Positions 52,062 to 60,308 of a DNA stretch of 64,000 nucleotides are shown here, piece by piece. The notes beneath the pieces were generated by a model, which did not search any database, was not told where the DNA came from, and saw only the letters and a list, made by a program, of their open reading frames with translations. The DNA comes from Roseateles koreensis (lineage in GTDB: Bacteria > Pseudomonadota > Gammaproteobacteria > Burkholderiales > Burkholderiaceae_C): positions 124,001 to 188,000 of the forward strand of contig NZ_JAQQXS010000007.1 in NCBI RefSeq assembly GCF_028595305.1, in the 5' to 3' direction. The position numbers and the translations under genes are program-made. Within the stretch, counting starts at the first letter, position 1, and every line of letters starts with the position of its first letter.

Positions 52062-52519
52062 GACCCAATGTCTGCATCGTTGCCTTCGCCGCCAGCGCGG
52101 CCATCGGCGCCGTAGCTGTAGACATCAATTTCCCCTTTGATACCAGGGTTGGCGTACTGATAGGGGCGGCCCCAGGGGTCGTTGGGGAGCTTGTCGATAT
52201 ACGACTTCCAGTTGGGCGGCGGGGTGCCAACGGTGGGCTTTTGGACCAGCGCCTCCAGGCCTTGCTCGGCACTGGGATAGCGTTGGTTGTCAAGTTTGTA
52301 AAGTTTCAGCGCCTGCATCAGCATATTGACGTCAGTGCGTGCGGCGGTTACTCGGGCGTCGTCAGCCCGGTTGAGCACATTGGGGACCACCAACGCGGCC
52401 AGCACGCCGATGATGACAAGCACCACCAGCAACTCAATCAGGGTGAAGCCACGTTGCCGCCGCAGGGCGGGCGGTGCAGGTAGTGCAGGGACGGCGACAG
52501 AGTGTTCTAGTGTGGACAT
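52052..52519 (-). CDS. gspG: Type II secretion major pseudopilin GspG
   Basis: This 155-residue main building block of the pseudopilus has the cleavage site RRQRGFTLIELLVVLVIIGV, cut after Gly24. The family signatures YKLDNQRYPSAEQGLEALV, WGRPYQYANPG and YSYGADGRAGGEGNDADIG include the acidic Ca-binding loop. It is the first gene of the minus-strand gsp operon, divergent from gspC. Confidence 0.96.
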   Translation of the reverse strand: MSTLEHSVAVPALPAPPALRRQRGFTLIELLVVLVIIGVLAALVVPNVLNRADDARVTAARTDVNMLMQALKLYKLDNQRYPSAEQGLEALVQKPTVGTPPPNWKSYIDKLPNDPWGRPYQYANPGIKGEIDVYSYGADGRAGGEGNDADIGSWQ

Positions 52520-52686
52520 GGCAACGAGTGCGTGCGTGATGACGAAGATGTGACGACCATGGAAGCCGACTCAAGAATGGGCTGGAGGCGGTGAAGTTGG
52601 ATAGCTTAGGGCACAACCCATGACACAACGCCAGTGCGGGCCAACAAGGGCCGACGAGGGCGCTACGCTTGAATCATAATCCGCCC

Positions 52687-53400
52687 ATGCTTGCACGAAT
52701 AATGGCTTTTGGGGTGTGGGGCTTGTTGGCCTGCAGTGGTGGCTATTGGCTGATCCAATTGTTGGCCAAGCCATTGCCGACGCCGGTTCAGGCTGTGGCT
52801 GTGGGTGAGCAGGGCGGGCCGGTGGCTGATTTGACACGCCTGTTGGGCGCGCCTGAGGCTGCGGCCGTTGACGTTGCACCGGCGATTGACAGCCGGTTCA
52901 AATTATTGGGCGTGGTCGCTCCCAAAAATGAACAGCAAAGCCGCGCGGGTGAAGGTGTGGCGCTGATTGCGGTGGATGGCGTGGCACGCACGGTGCGCAT
53001 TGGCGCCGTGCTGGATGGTGATATCCGCCTGATTGCGGTGGACAAGCATTCGGCCAAACTGGGCGCGGCAGGGGTGGTGAGCATTCAGTTGCAGATGGCG
53101 GCGCCCGTCTCGGCGGCAACGGGTGCTTTGCCACCCGCCCAGGCCTCGCTGACCAATTTGGGTGGCGCGCCCTTGCCGGTTGGCGCGGTCGCTGGCGCAC
53201 CAATTCCCGGGGCGCCTGGCACGGTTGCACAGATGGTGGGGACGTTGCCGCCGACGCGGGTTCCGGTGCCTGGACGTTTCCCTAAAATGCCGGGACAGCC
53301 GCAACAAGCGCAAACGGCCGATCCCTCGGGCCTAGTGAGCCCCTCAAACGGCGACCCGTTGGTGCCGCCACTGGACGCCACGGGCAATCCCATTCGCTGA
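52687..53400 (+). CDS. gspC: Type II secretion protein GspC, short form
   Basis: This 237-residue protein connects the inner-membrane platform to the secretin. It has one membrane helix (about 6-26), then the homology region (about 66-140) with DSRFKLLGVVAP, ALIAVDGVARTVRIG and LDGDIRLIAVDKHSAKLG. Instead of the PDZ or coiled-coil end found in many GspC proteins, it ends in a Pro/Gly/Ala-rich tail. ATG 52687 is chosen; the frame extends to a TTG at 52669. It is transcribed divergently from gspG, an arrangement that splits the cluster. Confidence 0.85.
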   Translation: MLARIMAFGVWGLLACSGGYWLIQLLAKPLPTPVQAVAVGEQGGPVADLTRLLGAPEAAAVDVAPAIDSRFKLLGVVAPKNEQQSRAGEGVALIAVDGVARTVRIGAVLDGDIRLIAVDKHSAKLGAAGVVSIQLQMAAPVSAATGALPPAQASLTNLGGAPLPVGAVAGAPIPGAPGTVAQMVGTLPPTRVPVPGRFPKMPGQPQQAQTADPSGLVSPSNGDPLVPPLDATGNPIR

Positions 53401-53404
53401 CTTT

Positions 53405-54490
53405 TTAGAGGTTCAGCGGATTGTCGAGGGCTTGGTGAAGGGTCGGCAACGAACTGCTGTTCAAGAAATCGGGCGACCCCGGCCCTTCGTGCAGGTCCGC
53501 CAGCAAGGCTGCAGCACTGCGGATCATGGGCCAGGCGAGGGCTGCGCCGGTACCGTCGGCGCTGTCCATGCCCAACTCGAGCAGCGCCGATGCGTGGAAT
53601 TGCGCCAGGGCTTCGTCCAGGCCCCGGTGGGCGTGGCTGCGACAAAAAACCGCATAGTCGGTCACCGGTGAAGCAATTCGTGCGGCGAGTTTGAGGGCGG
53701 CGCACGCGGTGATGCCGTCCACAATGATCAGGCTGCGTTTGGACGCGGCGACCAGCATGGCACCCACCATTACCGCCATTTCATAGCCACCAAAGGCCGC
53801 CAAGACTTCCATGGGGTCTTGAACGTCCCGGTGTCTGGTTTGTGCGGCACTCAGCACCGATAGCAGGTGCGTCAGGTCCTCCTGGCGCATGTCCGGGCCT
53901 GACACCACGAAATCACGCACCGGGCAGTCGGTCAACCGGGACAGCACCAAGGCCGCGCTTTCTGCGGAGCCCTGGCCCATGCCCGCGCACACCAGCGCGT
54001 TGCCCGCCAGCTTGTCAGCGATTTCCATGCCGACGCGCACGCCAGCATGGGCTTGTTCGAGGCTCATGGCGGGGCCGACCCGGCAGTTGCGGGTGCCATG
54101 GGCGATCTTGCGAGACAGCAGGCGAGGGTGCGGTGTCAAATTTTCGGCGACACCACAGTCGATGACGCTCAGCTGCAGCCCTTGGAGTCTTGCAAAGGCC
54201 GCCAGGGGTAGCCGGCCTTGCAAGGCCATTTGCGCCTGTTCACGGGTGCTGCGGCCCCATTGGTGGCCGATACCGTCGACGACCAACCCGTGATCCGCTG
54301 CGAACAGGGCCAGCAGCGGATCGCGGAATTTCGGCGTCAGGCTGTTTTGCACCAGCCCCAGGCGCACGGCCAGGGGCTCTAATTCCCCCAGTCCCCCGGC
54401 AATCGCGGCATGCCGTTCGACGCGCTCGCGCAAGGCCTTTTCCAGGTCTGGATTGGCGGTGGGCGAAATCAAGGACTGTTGGACGGGCAT
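53405..54490 (-). CDS. cobT: Nicotinate-nucleotide-dimethylbenzimidazole phosphoribosyltransferase
   Basis: This 361-residue enzyme activates dimethylbenzimidazole (giving alpha-ribazole phosphate) for the lower ligand of cobalamin. LALFAADHGLVVDG (about 81-94), the RVGPAMSLEQAHAGV stretch, LVCAGMGQGSAESAAL and VLAAFGGYEMAVMVGAM are family signatures. The catalytic Glu lies near the C-terminus (LLELGMDSADGTGAALAWP). No other cobalamin gene is in the window, so the rest of the pathway lies elsewhere. It is transcribed with ilvA upstream, 54 bases apart. Confidence 0.93.
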   Translation of the reverse strand: MPVQQSLISPTANPDLEKALRERVERHAAIAGGLGELEPLAVRLGLVQNSLTPKFRDPLLALFAADHGLVVDGIGHQWGRSTREQAQMALQGRLPLAAFARLQGLQLSVIDCGVAENLTPHPRLLSRKIAHGTRNCRVGPAMSLEQAHAGVRVGMEIADKLAGNALVCAGMGQGSAESAALVLSRLTDCPVRDFVVSGPDMRQEDLTHLLSVLSAAQTRHRDVQDPMEVLAAFGGYEMAVMVGAMLVAASKRSLIIVDGITACAALKLAARIASPVTDYAVFCRSHAHRGLDEALAQFHASALLELGMDSADGTGAALAWPMIRSAAALLADLHEGPGSPDFLNSSSLPTLHQALDNPLNL

Positions 54491-54544
54491 GGCGGACAGG
54501 CAATCATCGAACGGCGAAGCAAGGCGTGCGGGCGCACGAAGAAC

Positions 54545-56149
54545 TCATCGCAGGAAGAAACGGTAAACCGGATTGTTGCTCTCGTCCTCAAACGGGTAGT
54601 TGAGCGTGCCGAGGAATTGTTTCAAGGCGGCATTGTCACTCTTGGGCACTTGCAATCCAACCAAAATACGGCCGTAGTCTGCGCCTTGGTTGCGGTAGTG
54701 GAACAGGCTGATGTTCCAGTCCGGGTGCATGCTGGAGAGGAATCGCATCAAAGCGCCGGGGCGCTCGGGGAAGATGAAGCGGTAGAGGCGTTCGTCCTGG
54801 GCCAACTCGCTGCGTCCGCCCACCATGTGGCGGACATGCTGCTTGGCGAGTTCGTTGTCGGTCAGGTCGGTGGCGGCGAAGCCGGCCTTGGTGAACGCCT
54901 TCAGAAGCTTTTGCGACTCTTCGCGATTTTGAGTGGCAATGCCCACGAAGATGTGGGCTTGGGCGGAGTCTGAGATGCGGTAATTGAACTCGGTCACACT
55001 GCGCGGGCCCAGCAATTCACACAGGCGCTTGAAGCTGCCCTGCTGCTCTGGGATGGTCACGGCGAACAGCGCCTCCCGGTGCTCGCCGACTTCGGCCCGC
55101 TCGGCGACAAAGCGCAGGCGGTCGAAATTCATGTTTGCGCCGCAGGTGATGGCGATGAAGGTCTTGCCCTTGCAACCTTGCGCCGCGACGTACTGCTTCA
55201 CCGCAGCAACGCCCAGGGCGCCAGCCGGCTCCAGGATGCTGCGGGTGTCCTGAAACACATCCTTGATGGCAGCGCAGACGGCGTCGGTGTCCACGCGGAT
55301 GTAGTCGTCTACCAGCGCGCGGGTGATGCGAAAGGTTTCCTCTCCCACCAATTTGACCGCCGTGCCGTCCGAAAACAGGCCAACGTCTGCCAACTGCACG
55401 CGCTTGCCGGCCTTGACCGAGCGGATCATGGCGTCTGAATCGTGGGTCTGCACGCCGATGATTTTGATCTCGGGCCGCACCGCCTTGATGTAGGCGGCCA
55501 CACCAGAAATCAAACCCCCGCCGCCGATGGCCACGAAGATGGCGTCGATCGGCCCTTGATGTTGGCGCAACAGCTCCATGGCAATGGTGCCTTGGCCTGC
55601 GATCACGTCGGGATCGTCAAATGGGTGGACGAAGGTCAGGCTCTGCGCATTTTCAAGCTCCAGGGCATGGCCATAGGCGTCGGTGTAGCTGTCGCCGAAC
55701 AATACGACCTCGCCGCCCAAGGCCTGGACGGCGTCGATCTTGAGTTTGGGCGTCGTAACAGGCATCACGATAACCGCGCGGCACCCCAGCTTTTTGGCGG
55801 ACAAGGCCACGCCCTGCGCATGATTGCCGGCGGAAGCGCAAATGACGCCTTTGGCCAACTGCTCAGCAGTCAGATGCGCCATCTTGTTGTAAGCGCCACG
55901 CAGCTTGAAGCTGAAGACGGGTTGCTCGTCCTCACGTTTGAGCCAAATCTTGTTGCCCAGGCGCTTGGACAGGCTTTTGGCTGGCGTCAGCGAGGTTTCC
56001 TTCGCGACGTCGTAGACCCGCGCGTTCAGAATTCGTTGCAAGTAGCTGTTGCTGTTGGGAATCAAGGAGGGCATGCCGGCGGCGGCTTCGCTCTTGCCTT
56101 TGCTTTTTGTAGGGGTCGGGGTCTTGCGCGCGCGGGCGGGGGTGGCCAT
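54545..56149 (-). CDS. ilvA: Threonine ammonia-lyase, biosynthetic
   Basis: This 534-residue PLP enzyme deaminates threonine to 2-oxobutanoate, the first step of isoleucine synthesis. The PLP Lys is in PVFSFKLRGAYNK (about residues 78-90), and the phosphate-binding loop is AIGGGGLISGVA. Two C-terminal ACT-like regulatory domains (from about 350 and 445) bind Ile and Val, so it is the feedback-controlled form. The first 27 residues are an extra low-complexity Ala/Lys/Thr tail. A promoter and terminator lie upstream, which suggests leader-based control. Confidence 0.95.
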   Translation of the reverse strand: MATPARARKTPTPTKSKGKSEAAAGMPSLIPNSNSYLQRILNARVYDVAKETSLTPAKSLSKRLGNKIWLKREDEQPVFSFKLRGAYNKMAHLTAEQLAKGVICASAGNHAQGVALSAKKLGCRAVIVMPVTTPKLKIDAVQALGGEVVLFGDSYTDAYGHALELENAQSLTFVHPFDDPDVIAGQGTIAMELLRQHQGPIDAIFVAIGGGGLISGVAAYIKAVRPEIKIIGVQTHDSDAMIRSVKAGKRVQLADVGLFSDGTAVKLVGEETFRITRALVDDYIRVDTDAVCAAIKDVFQDTRSILEPAGALGVAAVKQYVAAQGCKGKTFIAITCGANMNFDRLRFVAERAEVGEHREALFAVTIPEQQGSFKRLCELLGPRSVTEFNYRISDSAQAHIFVGIATQNREESQKLLKAFTKAGFAATDLTDNELAKQHVRHMVGGRSELAQDERLYRFIFPERPGALMRFLSSMHPDWNISLFHYRNQGADYGRILVGLQVPKSDNAALKQFLGTLNYPFEDESNNPVYRFFLR

Positions 56150-56234
56150 GAAGTCTCCGTTGCAATCTATTGCAGCGCAGCATGATAAGGCAGGCGTCCG
56201 GGTCGCTGCTCAGCACCTCACCGGGCGTCAAAGC

Positions 56235-56266
56235 AAAAAAAACCCGAGCCTCTTGCGGGGCTCGGG
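56235..56266 (-). terminator. Rho-independent terminator in ilvA leader
   Basis: CCCGAGCC (56243-56250) and GGCTCGGG (56259-56266) form a perfect 8-bp stem, followed on the minus strand by eight T. No minus-strand gene ends here. It lies 85 bases before the ilvA start and about 130 bases after a good promoter, so it likely acts as an attenuator or ends a small RNA. Confidence 0.7.
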
Positions 56267-56380
56267 CTGAATCCACCATGGAGGCGGTGGAGGAGACAAA
56301 CGGTGCGCTGGAAGTTTGAGCGGGCTTGAAATCCCTCAAGAATCGGGGTTCAGCATCAAAGTTCTGAGCGCTTGGCTAGA

Positions 56381-56410
56381 ATTTTAAGCGCAAGCAATGC
56401 TGCGCTGCAA
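56381..56410 (-). promoter_or_regulatory. Promoter of the ilvA leader
   Basis: Reading the minus strand, TTGCAG (56405-56410) and TAAAAT (56381-56386) are separated by 18 bases, close to the sigma-70 consensus. Transcription would start near 56374. The site drives the attenuator and ilvA. Confidence 0.6.
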
Positions 56411-56491
56411 TAATTTTGCGTGACTTTTGTCGGGTCTCCAGTCTAGAACTAGGGGGTAGACCGGCGAGGCGCGTCCACAACGGAGAATTTT

Positions 56492-56914
56492 ATGGAATGC
56501 ACGGTCGATTGGATGGGCGCTGGCGGTATGGCGTTTGCGGCGGAAACCGGAAGCGGGCATCTGGTGACCATGGACGGCGCTCCCGAAGCTGGCGGCCGCA
56601 ACTTGGCCCCCCGCCCCATGGAACTGCTGTTGGCCGGGACAGGGGGGTGCACGGCGTTTGATGTCGTGCTGATCCTCAAGCGCGGACGGCACGACGTGCG
56701 TGGGTGCCAAGTCAAACTCAAGGCCGACCGTGCCGACACCGAGCCCAAGGTGTTCACCGCCATTCATATGCACTTTGTGGTGACGGGCAAAGGGCTCAAG
56801 CAGGAGGTGGTGGAGCGTGCCGTCGCCATGTCGCACGAAAAATACTGCTCGGCCAGCATCATGCTGGGCAAGACGGCGGCGATTACCACGTCAGTGGAGT
56901 TGGTGGAAGGCTGA
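56492..56914 (+). CDS. OsmC-family protein (YhfA-like)
   Basis: This 140-residue protein of the OsmC/Ohr fold usually acts on peroxides or thiols. The two redox Cys are in AGTGGCTAFDVV (about residue 53) and HEKYCSASIMLG (about 118). MECTVDWMGAGGMAF is the YhfA-like start. It is distinguished from Ohr by sequence around the first Cys. ATG 56492 has ACGGAGA upstream. It lies alone, divergent from the ilvA leader. Confidence 0.88.
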   Translation: MECTVDWMGAGGMAFAAETGSGHLVTMDGAPEAGGRNLAPRPMELLLAGTGGCTAFDVVLILKRGRHDVRGCQVKLKADRADTEPKVFTAIHMHFVVTGKGLKQEVVERAVAMSHEKYCSASIMLGKTAAITTSVELVEG

Positions 56915-56978
56915 GCGCTCCGCGCCCGCAGGGTGTCGCCCTGCGCATGGTGCGCGATGCGCAGGGAAGCCGCTCCGC

Positions 56979-57629
56979 TCAGATGTAGTGGGCTGTCTGG
57001 GTCATGACGCCTGCGGCGAATTTCATGGCGGCCTTGATGGGCTGCGGTACGAGCCGTGCGCCCGCTGCCATCGCTTCATCAGCATGACGGGCTTCTTCTT
57101 CTTTCATTTGGGCGACGATGGCTCGTGAGGCGTGGTCCTCCTCGGGCAGACGGTCCATGTGGCTGGCGAGGTGCTGTTCGACTTGCCGTTCGGTTTCGAC
57201 CACAAAGCCCAGGCTGTAGGCGTCGCCAGCCAATCCGGCCAGGCAGCCCATCCCGAAGGCGCCCGCATACCAGAGCGGGCACAGCAGGCTGACACGCCCT
57301 CCCAACTCATCCAGGCGTTGCTGGGTCCAAGCCAGGTGATCTTTTTCTTCGATGGCGGCGTGAGCGAAATGTGCGCGGAGTGCTGGGTTGCGCGTCATCA
57401 AAGCCTGTGACTGGTACAGCGCCTGCGCACAGACCTCGCCCACATGGTTGACACGCATCAATGCACTGGACAGTGCCACTTGCTTGGCGCTCGGCGGTGG
57501 CGCAACCTGCGATTCAGCCGCCCGGGGCATGGCGCGGGCGGCACCCGATTTGCCGAACACCGTGTGCAGTCCTTGCTGCACGCTTGAGAGCAGGCGGTCG
57601 AGCGGAGGGGGCGGCGGGAAGGGGGGCAT
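56979..57629 (-). CDS. coq7: Ubiquinone biosynthesis hydroxylase Coq7
   Basis: This 216-residue diiron enzyme hydroxylates the demethoxyubiquinone ring. The ligand motifs are all visible: VNHVGEVCAQALY (Glu), AIEEKDHLAW (Glu and His), VETERQVEQHL and KEEEARHADEA. The first 40 residues are Pro-rich and disordered. ATG 57629 is chosen; the longer reading to 57731 has a different N-terminus. Its presence, rather than UbiF, fits betaproteobacteria. Confidence 0.93.
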   Translation of the reverse strand: MPPFPPPPPLDRLLSSVQQGLHTVFGKSGAARAMPRAAESQVAPPPSAKQVALSSALMRVNHVGEVCAQALYQSQALMTRNPALRAHFAHAAIEEKDHLAWTQQRLDELGGRVSLLCPLWYAGAFGMGCLAGLAGDAYSLGFVVETERQVEQHLASHMDRLPEEDHASRAIVAQMKEEEARHADEAMAAGARLVPQPIKAAMKFAAGVMTQTAHYI

Positions 57630-57945
57630 AGAGGAAAGGTGTTGCTGCGGGGGGTAAAGGGCGTTATCTGCCTGCGATCCAGTCAGAAGTTTACGTGGCC
57701 CCCGAAATGGCTGCACCAAAAATGGCTGCACCTAAATGGAAAGTACTCTTAGTAATGTGTCTGATTTGTGATAGCTAACATTCGTTGTGCGATCACAACG
57801 TAAACCCTATATTTCAACCTGCGCAAGCCGGTGTAAGGCCATTCGTCTGGTGAAATAGGGCAACTTCCACTGAGGGGGTTGGTCCGGTGGGCTTGCTGTC
57901 GAGCTCTGCAGATCGGGACCTCGTTGAATTCTTAGGAGTAATCGA
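57630..57945 (+). other. 316-base region between coq7 and porin with direct repeats
   Basis: No gene is visible. AAATGGCTGCACC occurs twice (57705-57717 and 57720-57732, period 15), with a third partial AAATGG at 57734. The porin promoter described separately lies in the right half. A 126-base untranslated leader follows the predicted start site. Confidence 0.6.
57783..57813 (+). promoter_or_regulatory. Promoter and operator-like repeat of first porin gene
   Basis: TTGTGC (57785-57790) and TATATT (57808-57813) are 17 bases apart, near the sigma-70 consensus. The -35 box lies within a perfect inverted repeat, CGTTGTG-CGAT-CACAACG (57783-57800), so a dimeric regulator could bind and block or replace it. 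The regulator is unknown. Confidence 0.65.
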
Positions 57946-58950
57946 ATGAAGAAATCTCTCGTTGCATTGGCCGTTCTCGGCTCTTTCGCTGGTGTTGCTG
58001 CCGCTCAATCGTCGGTGACCCTGTTTGGCGTGGTTGACGTTGCTGCTCGCTACACCTCGGCCAACGACCAACACGTGTACAGCCTGGCTTCGGGTGGCAA
58101 CACCACCAGTCGTTTCGGCGTGCGTGGCGTTGAAGACCTGGGTGGCGGCCTGAAGGCTGGTTTCTGGCTGGAAAGCGGCATCAACGTCGACACTGGCACC
58201 ACTGACTCTGCCTTCTGGGCACGTCGCTCCACCGTCAGCCTGATGGGCAACTTCGGTGAAGTGCGCCTGGGTCGCTTCAAGTCTGCTGCTCAGCTGCAGA
58301 TCGAAGACTTCGACCCCGTGGCCACCACCGGTCTGGGTTCGGTTGAAAACCTGTACTCGGCTCTGGGTTCGGGCGTGAACTACAAGCGTTTCGACAACCA
58401 AGCTACGTACATCCTGCCCGAGAACCTCGGCGGTTTCTACGGCTCGGCTGAAGTGGCTGCTGGCGAAGGCACCAACGCCATGAACAAGATGGTCGGTGGC
58501 CGTCTGGGTTTCAAGGCTGACGCGTTCAACGTGAGCGGTTCTTACTTTGAAGCTGGCGTGTCGACCAAGTTCAAGCTGACGACCGTGGGCGGTTCTTACG
58601 ACTTCGGCATGGTCAAGCCTGCCTTCATCTACTCGACGACCGAATTCGGTTCGTTGAAGCAAGAACTGTGGACCGTGTCCGCTACGGCACCTCTGGGCGC
58701 TGGCTCGCTGTGGGCTTCGTACACCGATGCCAAGAACAAGAGCTCCGTGGCACTCAAGGGCTTGGGTGATTCTTACCAAGTCGCTGCTGGCTACGTGTAC
58801 AACCTGTCCAAGCGCACTGCGCTGTACACCACCGTGTCCTACATCGACAACGGCGCTGGCGCTACGTTCAACCTGAACGGCAACACCCCCGCTGTGGTGG
58901 CCGATGGCCGTTCCGGTGGTGTTGACGTTGGCGTGCGTCACAGCTTCTAA
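57946..58950 (+). CDS. Gram-negative porin (Omp32-like)
   Basis: This 334-residue trimeric outer-membrane channel has a signal peptide (MKKSLVALAVLGSFAGVAAA, cut before QSS). The mature start is SSVTLFGVVDVAARY, the family hallmark. VRGVEDLGGGLKAGFWLES, RLGRFKSA and a C-terminal Phe (GVRHSF) needed for Bam insertion are present. AGGAG (57934-57938) precedes the ATG. Codon use is highly biased (preferred Gly, Ala and Leu codons), which suggests strong expression. It is the first of two tandem porins and has its own terminator. Confidence 0.93.
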   Translation: MKKSLVALAVLGSFAGVAAAQSSVTLFGVVDVAARYTSANDQHVYSLASGGNTTSRFGVRGVEDLGGGLKAGFWLESGINVDTGTTDSAFWARRSTVSLMGNFGEVRLGRFKSAAQLQIEDFDPVATTGLGSVENLYSALGSGVNYKRFDNQATYILPENLGGFYGSAEVAAGEGTNAMNKMVGGRLGFKADAFNVSGSYFEAGVSTKFKLTTVGGSYDFGMVKPAFIYSTTEFGSLKQELWTVSATAPLGAGSLWASYTDAKNKSSVALKGLGDSYQVAAGYVYNLSKRTALYTTVSYIDNGAGATFNLNGNTPAVVADGRSGGVDVGVRHSF

Positions 58951-58981
58951 ATCAAGAATCGGGCTTCGGTCTGATGCTTCA

Positions 58982-59010
58982 AAAGCCGCCTTCGGGCGGC
59001 TTTTTTTCGT
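58982..59010 (+). terminator. Terminator after first porin gene
   Basis: AAAGCCGCC (58982-58990) pairs with GGCGGCTTT (58995-59003) through a TTCG tetraloop and is followed by a T run. It is very stable and well placed after the stop. Confidence 0.92.
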
Positions 59011-59141
59011 TCTGAAATTGGTGGCAGTCACCCATGAGACAGGGTTATTGCTTGTTGGCGGTGTGCAACGCTATTGCCCCTAAATAAAGCGACACGTCCA
59101 GAATCAGCCATTGAGACGAATTTCAAACAGGAGACATCGAT

Positions 59142-60212
59142 ATGAAGAAAGCTACCCTGATCTTGAGCCTGCTGGCTGCCAGCACTTCCGCCGCTTGGGC
59201 CCAGTCCAGCGTGACCATGTACGGCATTGTCGATGTTGGCGTGCGCTACCTGAGCAATTCGGGCACGGTTCCCGGCACGGGCGCGCTGTGGCAGGTCGTC
59301 CCTGGCGGCATGTCGCAGAGCCGTCTGGGTTTCAACATTACCGAAGACCTGGGGGGCGGTTTGAAGGCCATCGCCAATTTGGAGCACCGTTTGAATTCGG
59401 ACACTGGTACGGTGGCGGCCGCTGACTTCTGGCGTCAATCCTGGGTGGGCCTGCAGTCGGCGGACTTCGGCCGTATTACCGTCGGCCGTCAGTACAACGT
59501 CTTGTTCGACATCTACACCTCGACCTACGCATCGTTCAAATATTCGCCTTACATCGAGGCATACAAGCCTGAAATCGGCTTGTCTATGGGCGCTCGCCAA
59601 GACAATATGGTCAAGTACATGGGCGAAATGGGCGGCTTGCGTGGTGAGTTGCAAGTCAGCGCCGGCGAAGGCACGGGTCCTAACAAGTCCATGGGCGGTC
59701 TGCTGCGTTATCAGATGGGTGACTTCGCACTGGGCGGCGCCTATTTGGAGGTGACTGAAGTCAATGGCAAGAAGGCAACCGGTGGCACTTTCGGTGGCGC
59801 CTGGAGCAGCGGCCCCTGGTACGTCAATGCCTCTTGGGCCACCAATAAATTTGATGCAGGTGGCATTTTGGGCGGCGCCTATACGGCCGGCCTGATTGGC
59901 TCTGGCGTGCTCAATGCCGCTGCCAATGATGTGAAGCAGCGCGATATGTACGCCGCAGGCCTGACTTATCAACTGACCACACAATTGAATCTGGGTGGGC
60001 ATTACTGGCATGCTGACCAGACGCACTATGTGGTGGGCCCCGCCACCAGCAAGGCCGACTATTTTGCGGCTGTGGCTGACTTTGCATTTTCCAAGCGTAC
60101 CGATGCCTATGCTGAAGTGGACTACACCACATTCAGCGATGGCTACGTGAAGCTGGCCAACAGCGCGACGCACCGCTACGGCGCGACGGTGGGCTTGCGC
60201 CATCGTTTCTGA
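59142..60212 (+). CDS. Gram-negative porin, second copy
   Basis: This 356-residue outer-membrane porin is related to the preceding one but clearly different in the loops. It has a signal peptide (about 1-20, ending SAAWA), a mature start SSVTMYGIVDVGVRY, VGRQYNVLFDIYTS and a C-terminal LRHRF. GGAGA (59131-59135) precedes the ATG. Codon use is less biased than in the first porin, so it may be expressed less or under other conditions. It has its own terminator, so the two are separate transcripts. Confidence 0.92.
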   Translation: MKKATLILSLLAASTSAAWAQSSVTMYGIVDVGVRYLSNSGTVPGTGALWQVVPGGMSQSRLGFNITEDLGGGLKAIANLEHRLNSDTGTVAAADFWRQSWVGLQSADFGRITVGRQYNVLFDIYTSTYASFKYSPYIEAYKPEIGLSMGARQDNMVKYMGEMGGLRGELQVSAGEGTGPNKSMGGLLRYQMGDFALGGAYLEVTEVNGKKATGGTFGGAWSSGPWYVNASWATNKFDAGGILGGAYTAGLIGSGVLNAAANDVKQRDMYAAGLTYQLTTQLNLGGHYWHADQTHYVVGPATSKADYFAAVADFAFSKRTDAYAEVDYTTFSDGYVKLANSATHRYGATVGLRHRF

Positions 60213-60236
60213 TCCCCACGCCACTGCGTGTGTGAC

Positions 60237-60263
60237 AAAAAGGGCCGCGATGCGGCCCTTTTT
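60237..60263 (+). terminator. Terminator after second porin gene
   Basis: AAAAAGGGCCGC (60237-60248) pairs with GCGGCCCTTTTT (60252-60263) around a three-base loop, with the T run inside the 3' arm. Confidence 0.9.
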
Positions 60264-60308
60264 CCTTTGCGTGATGCTTGTGCTTGGGAGTCTGTTCAAA
60301 TCCCGTGC

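Noticed and set aside
52669-52686. TTG start for gspC at 52669
   Set aside because: Six extra residues have no family support; ATG 52687 lies immediately before the membrane segment.
57814-59031. 405-codon minus-strand frame opposite the porin
   Set aside because: Porin on the plus strand has signal peptide, terminator and biased codons; the reverse frame is an artefact of that bias.
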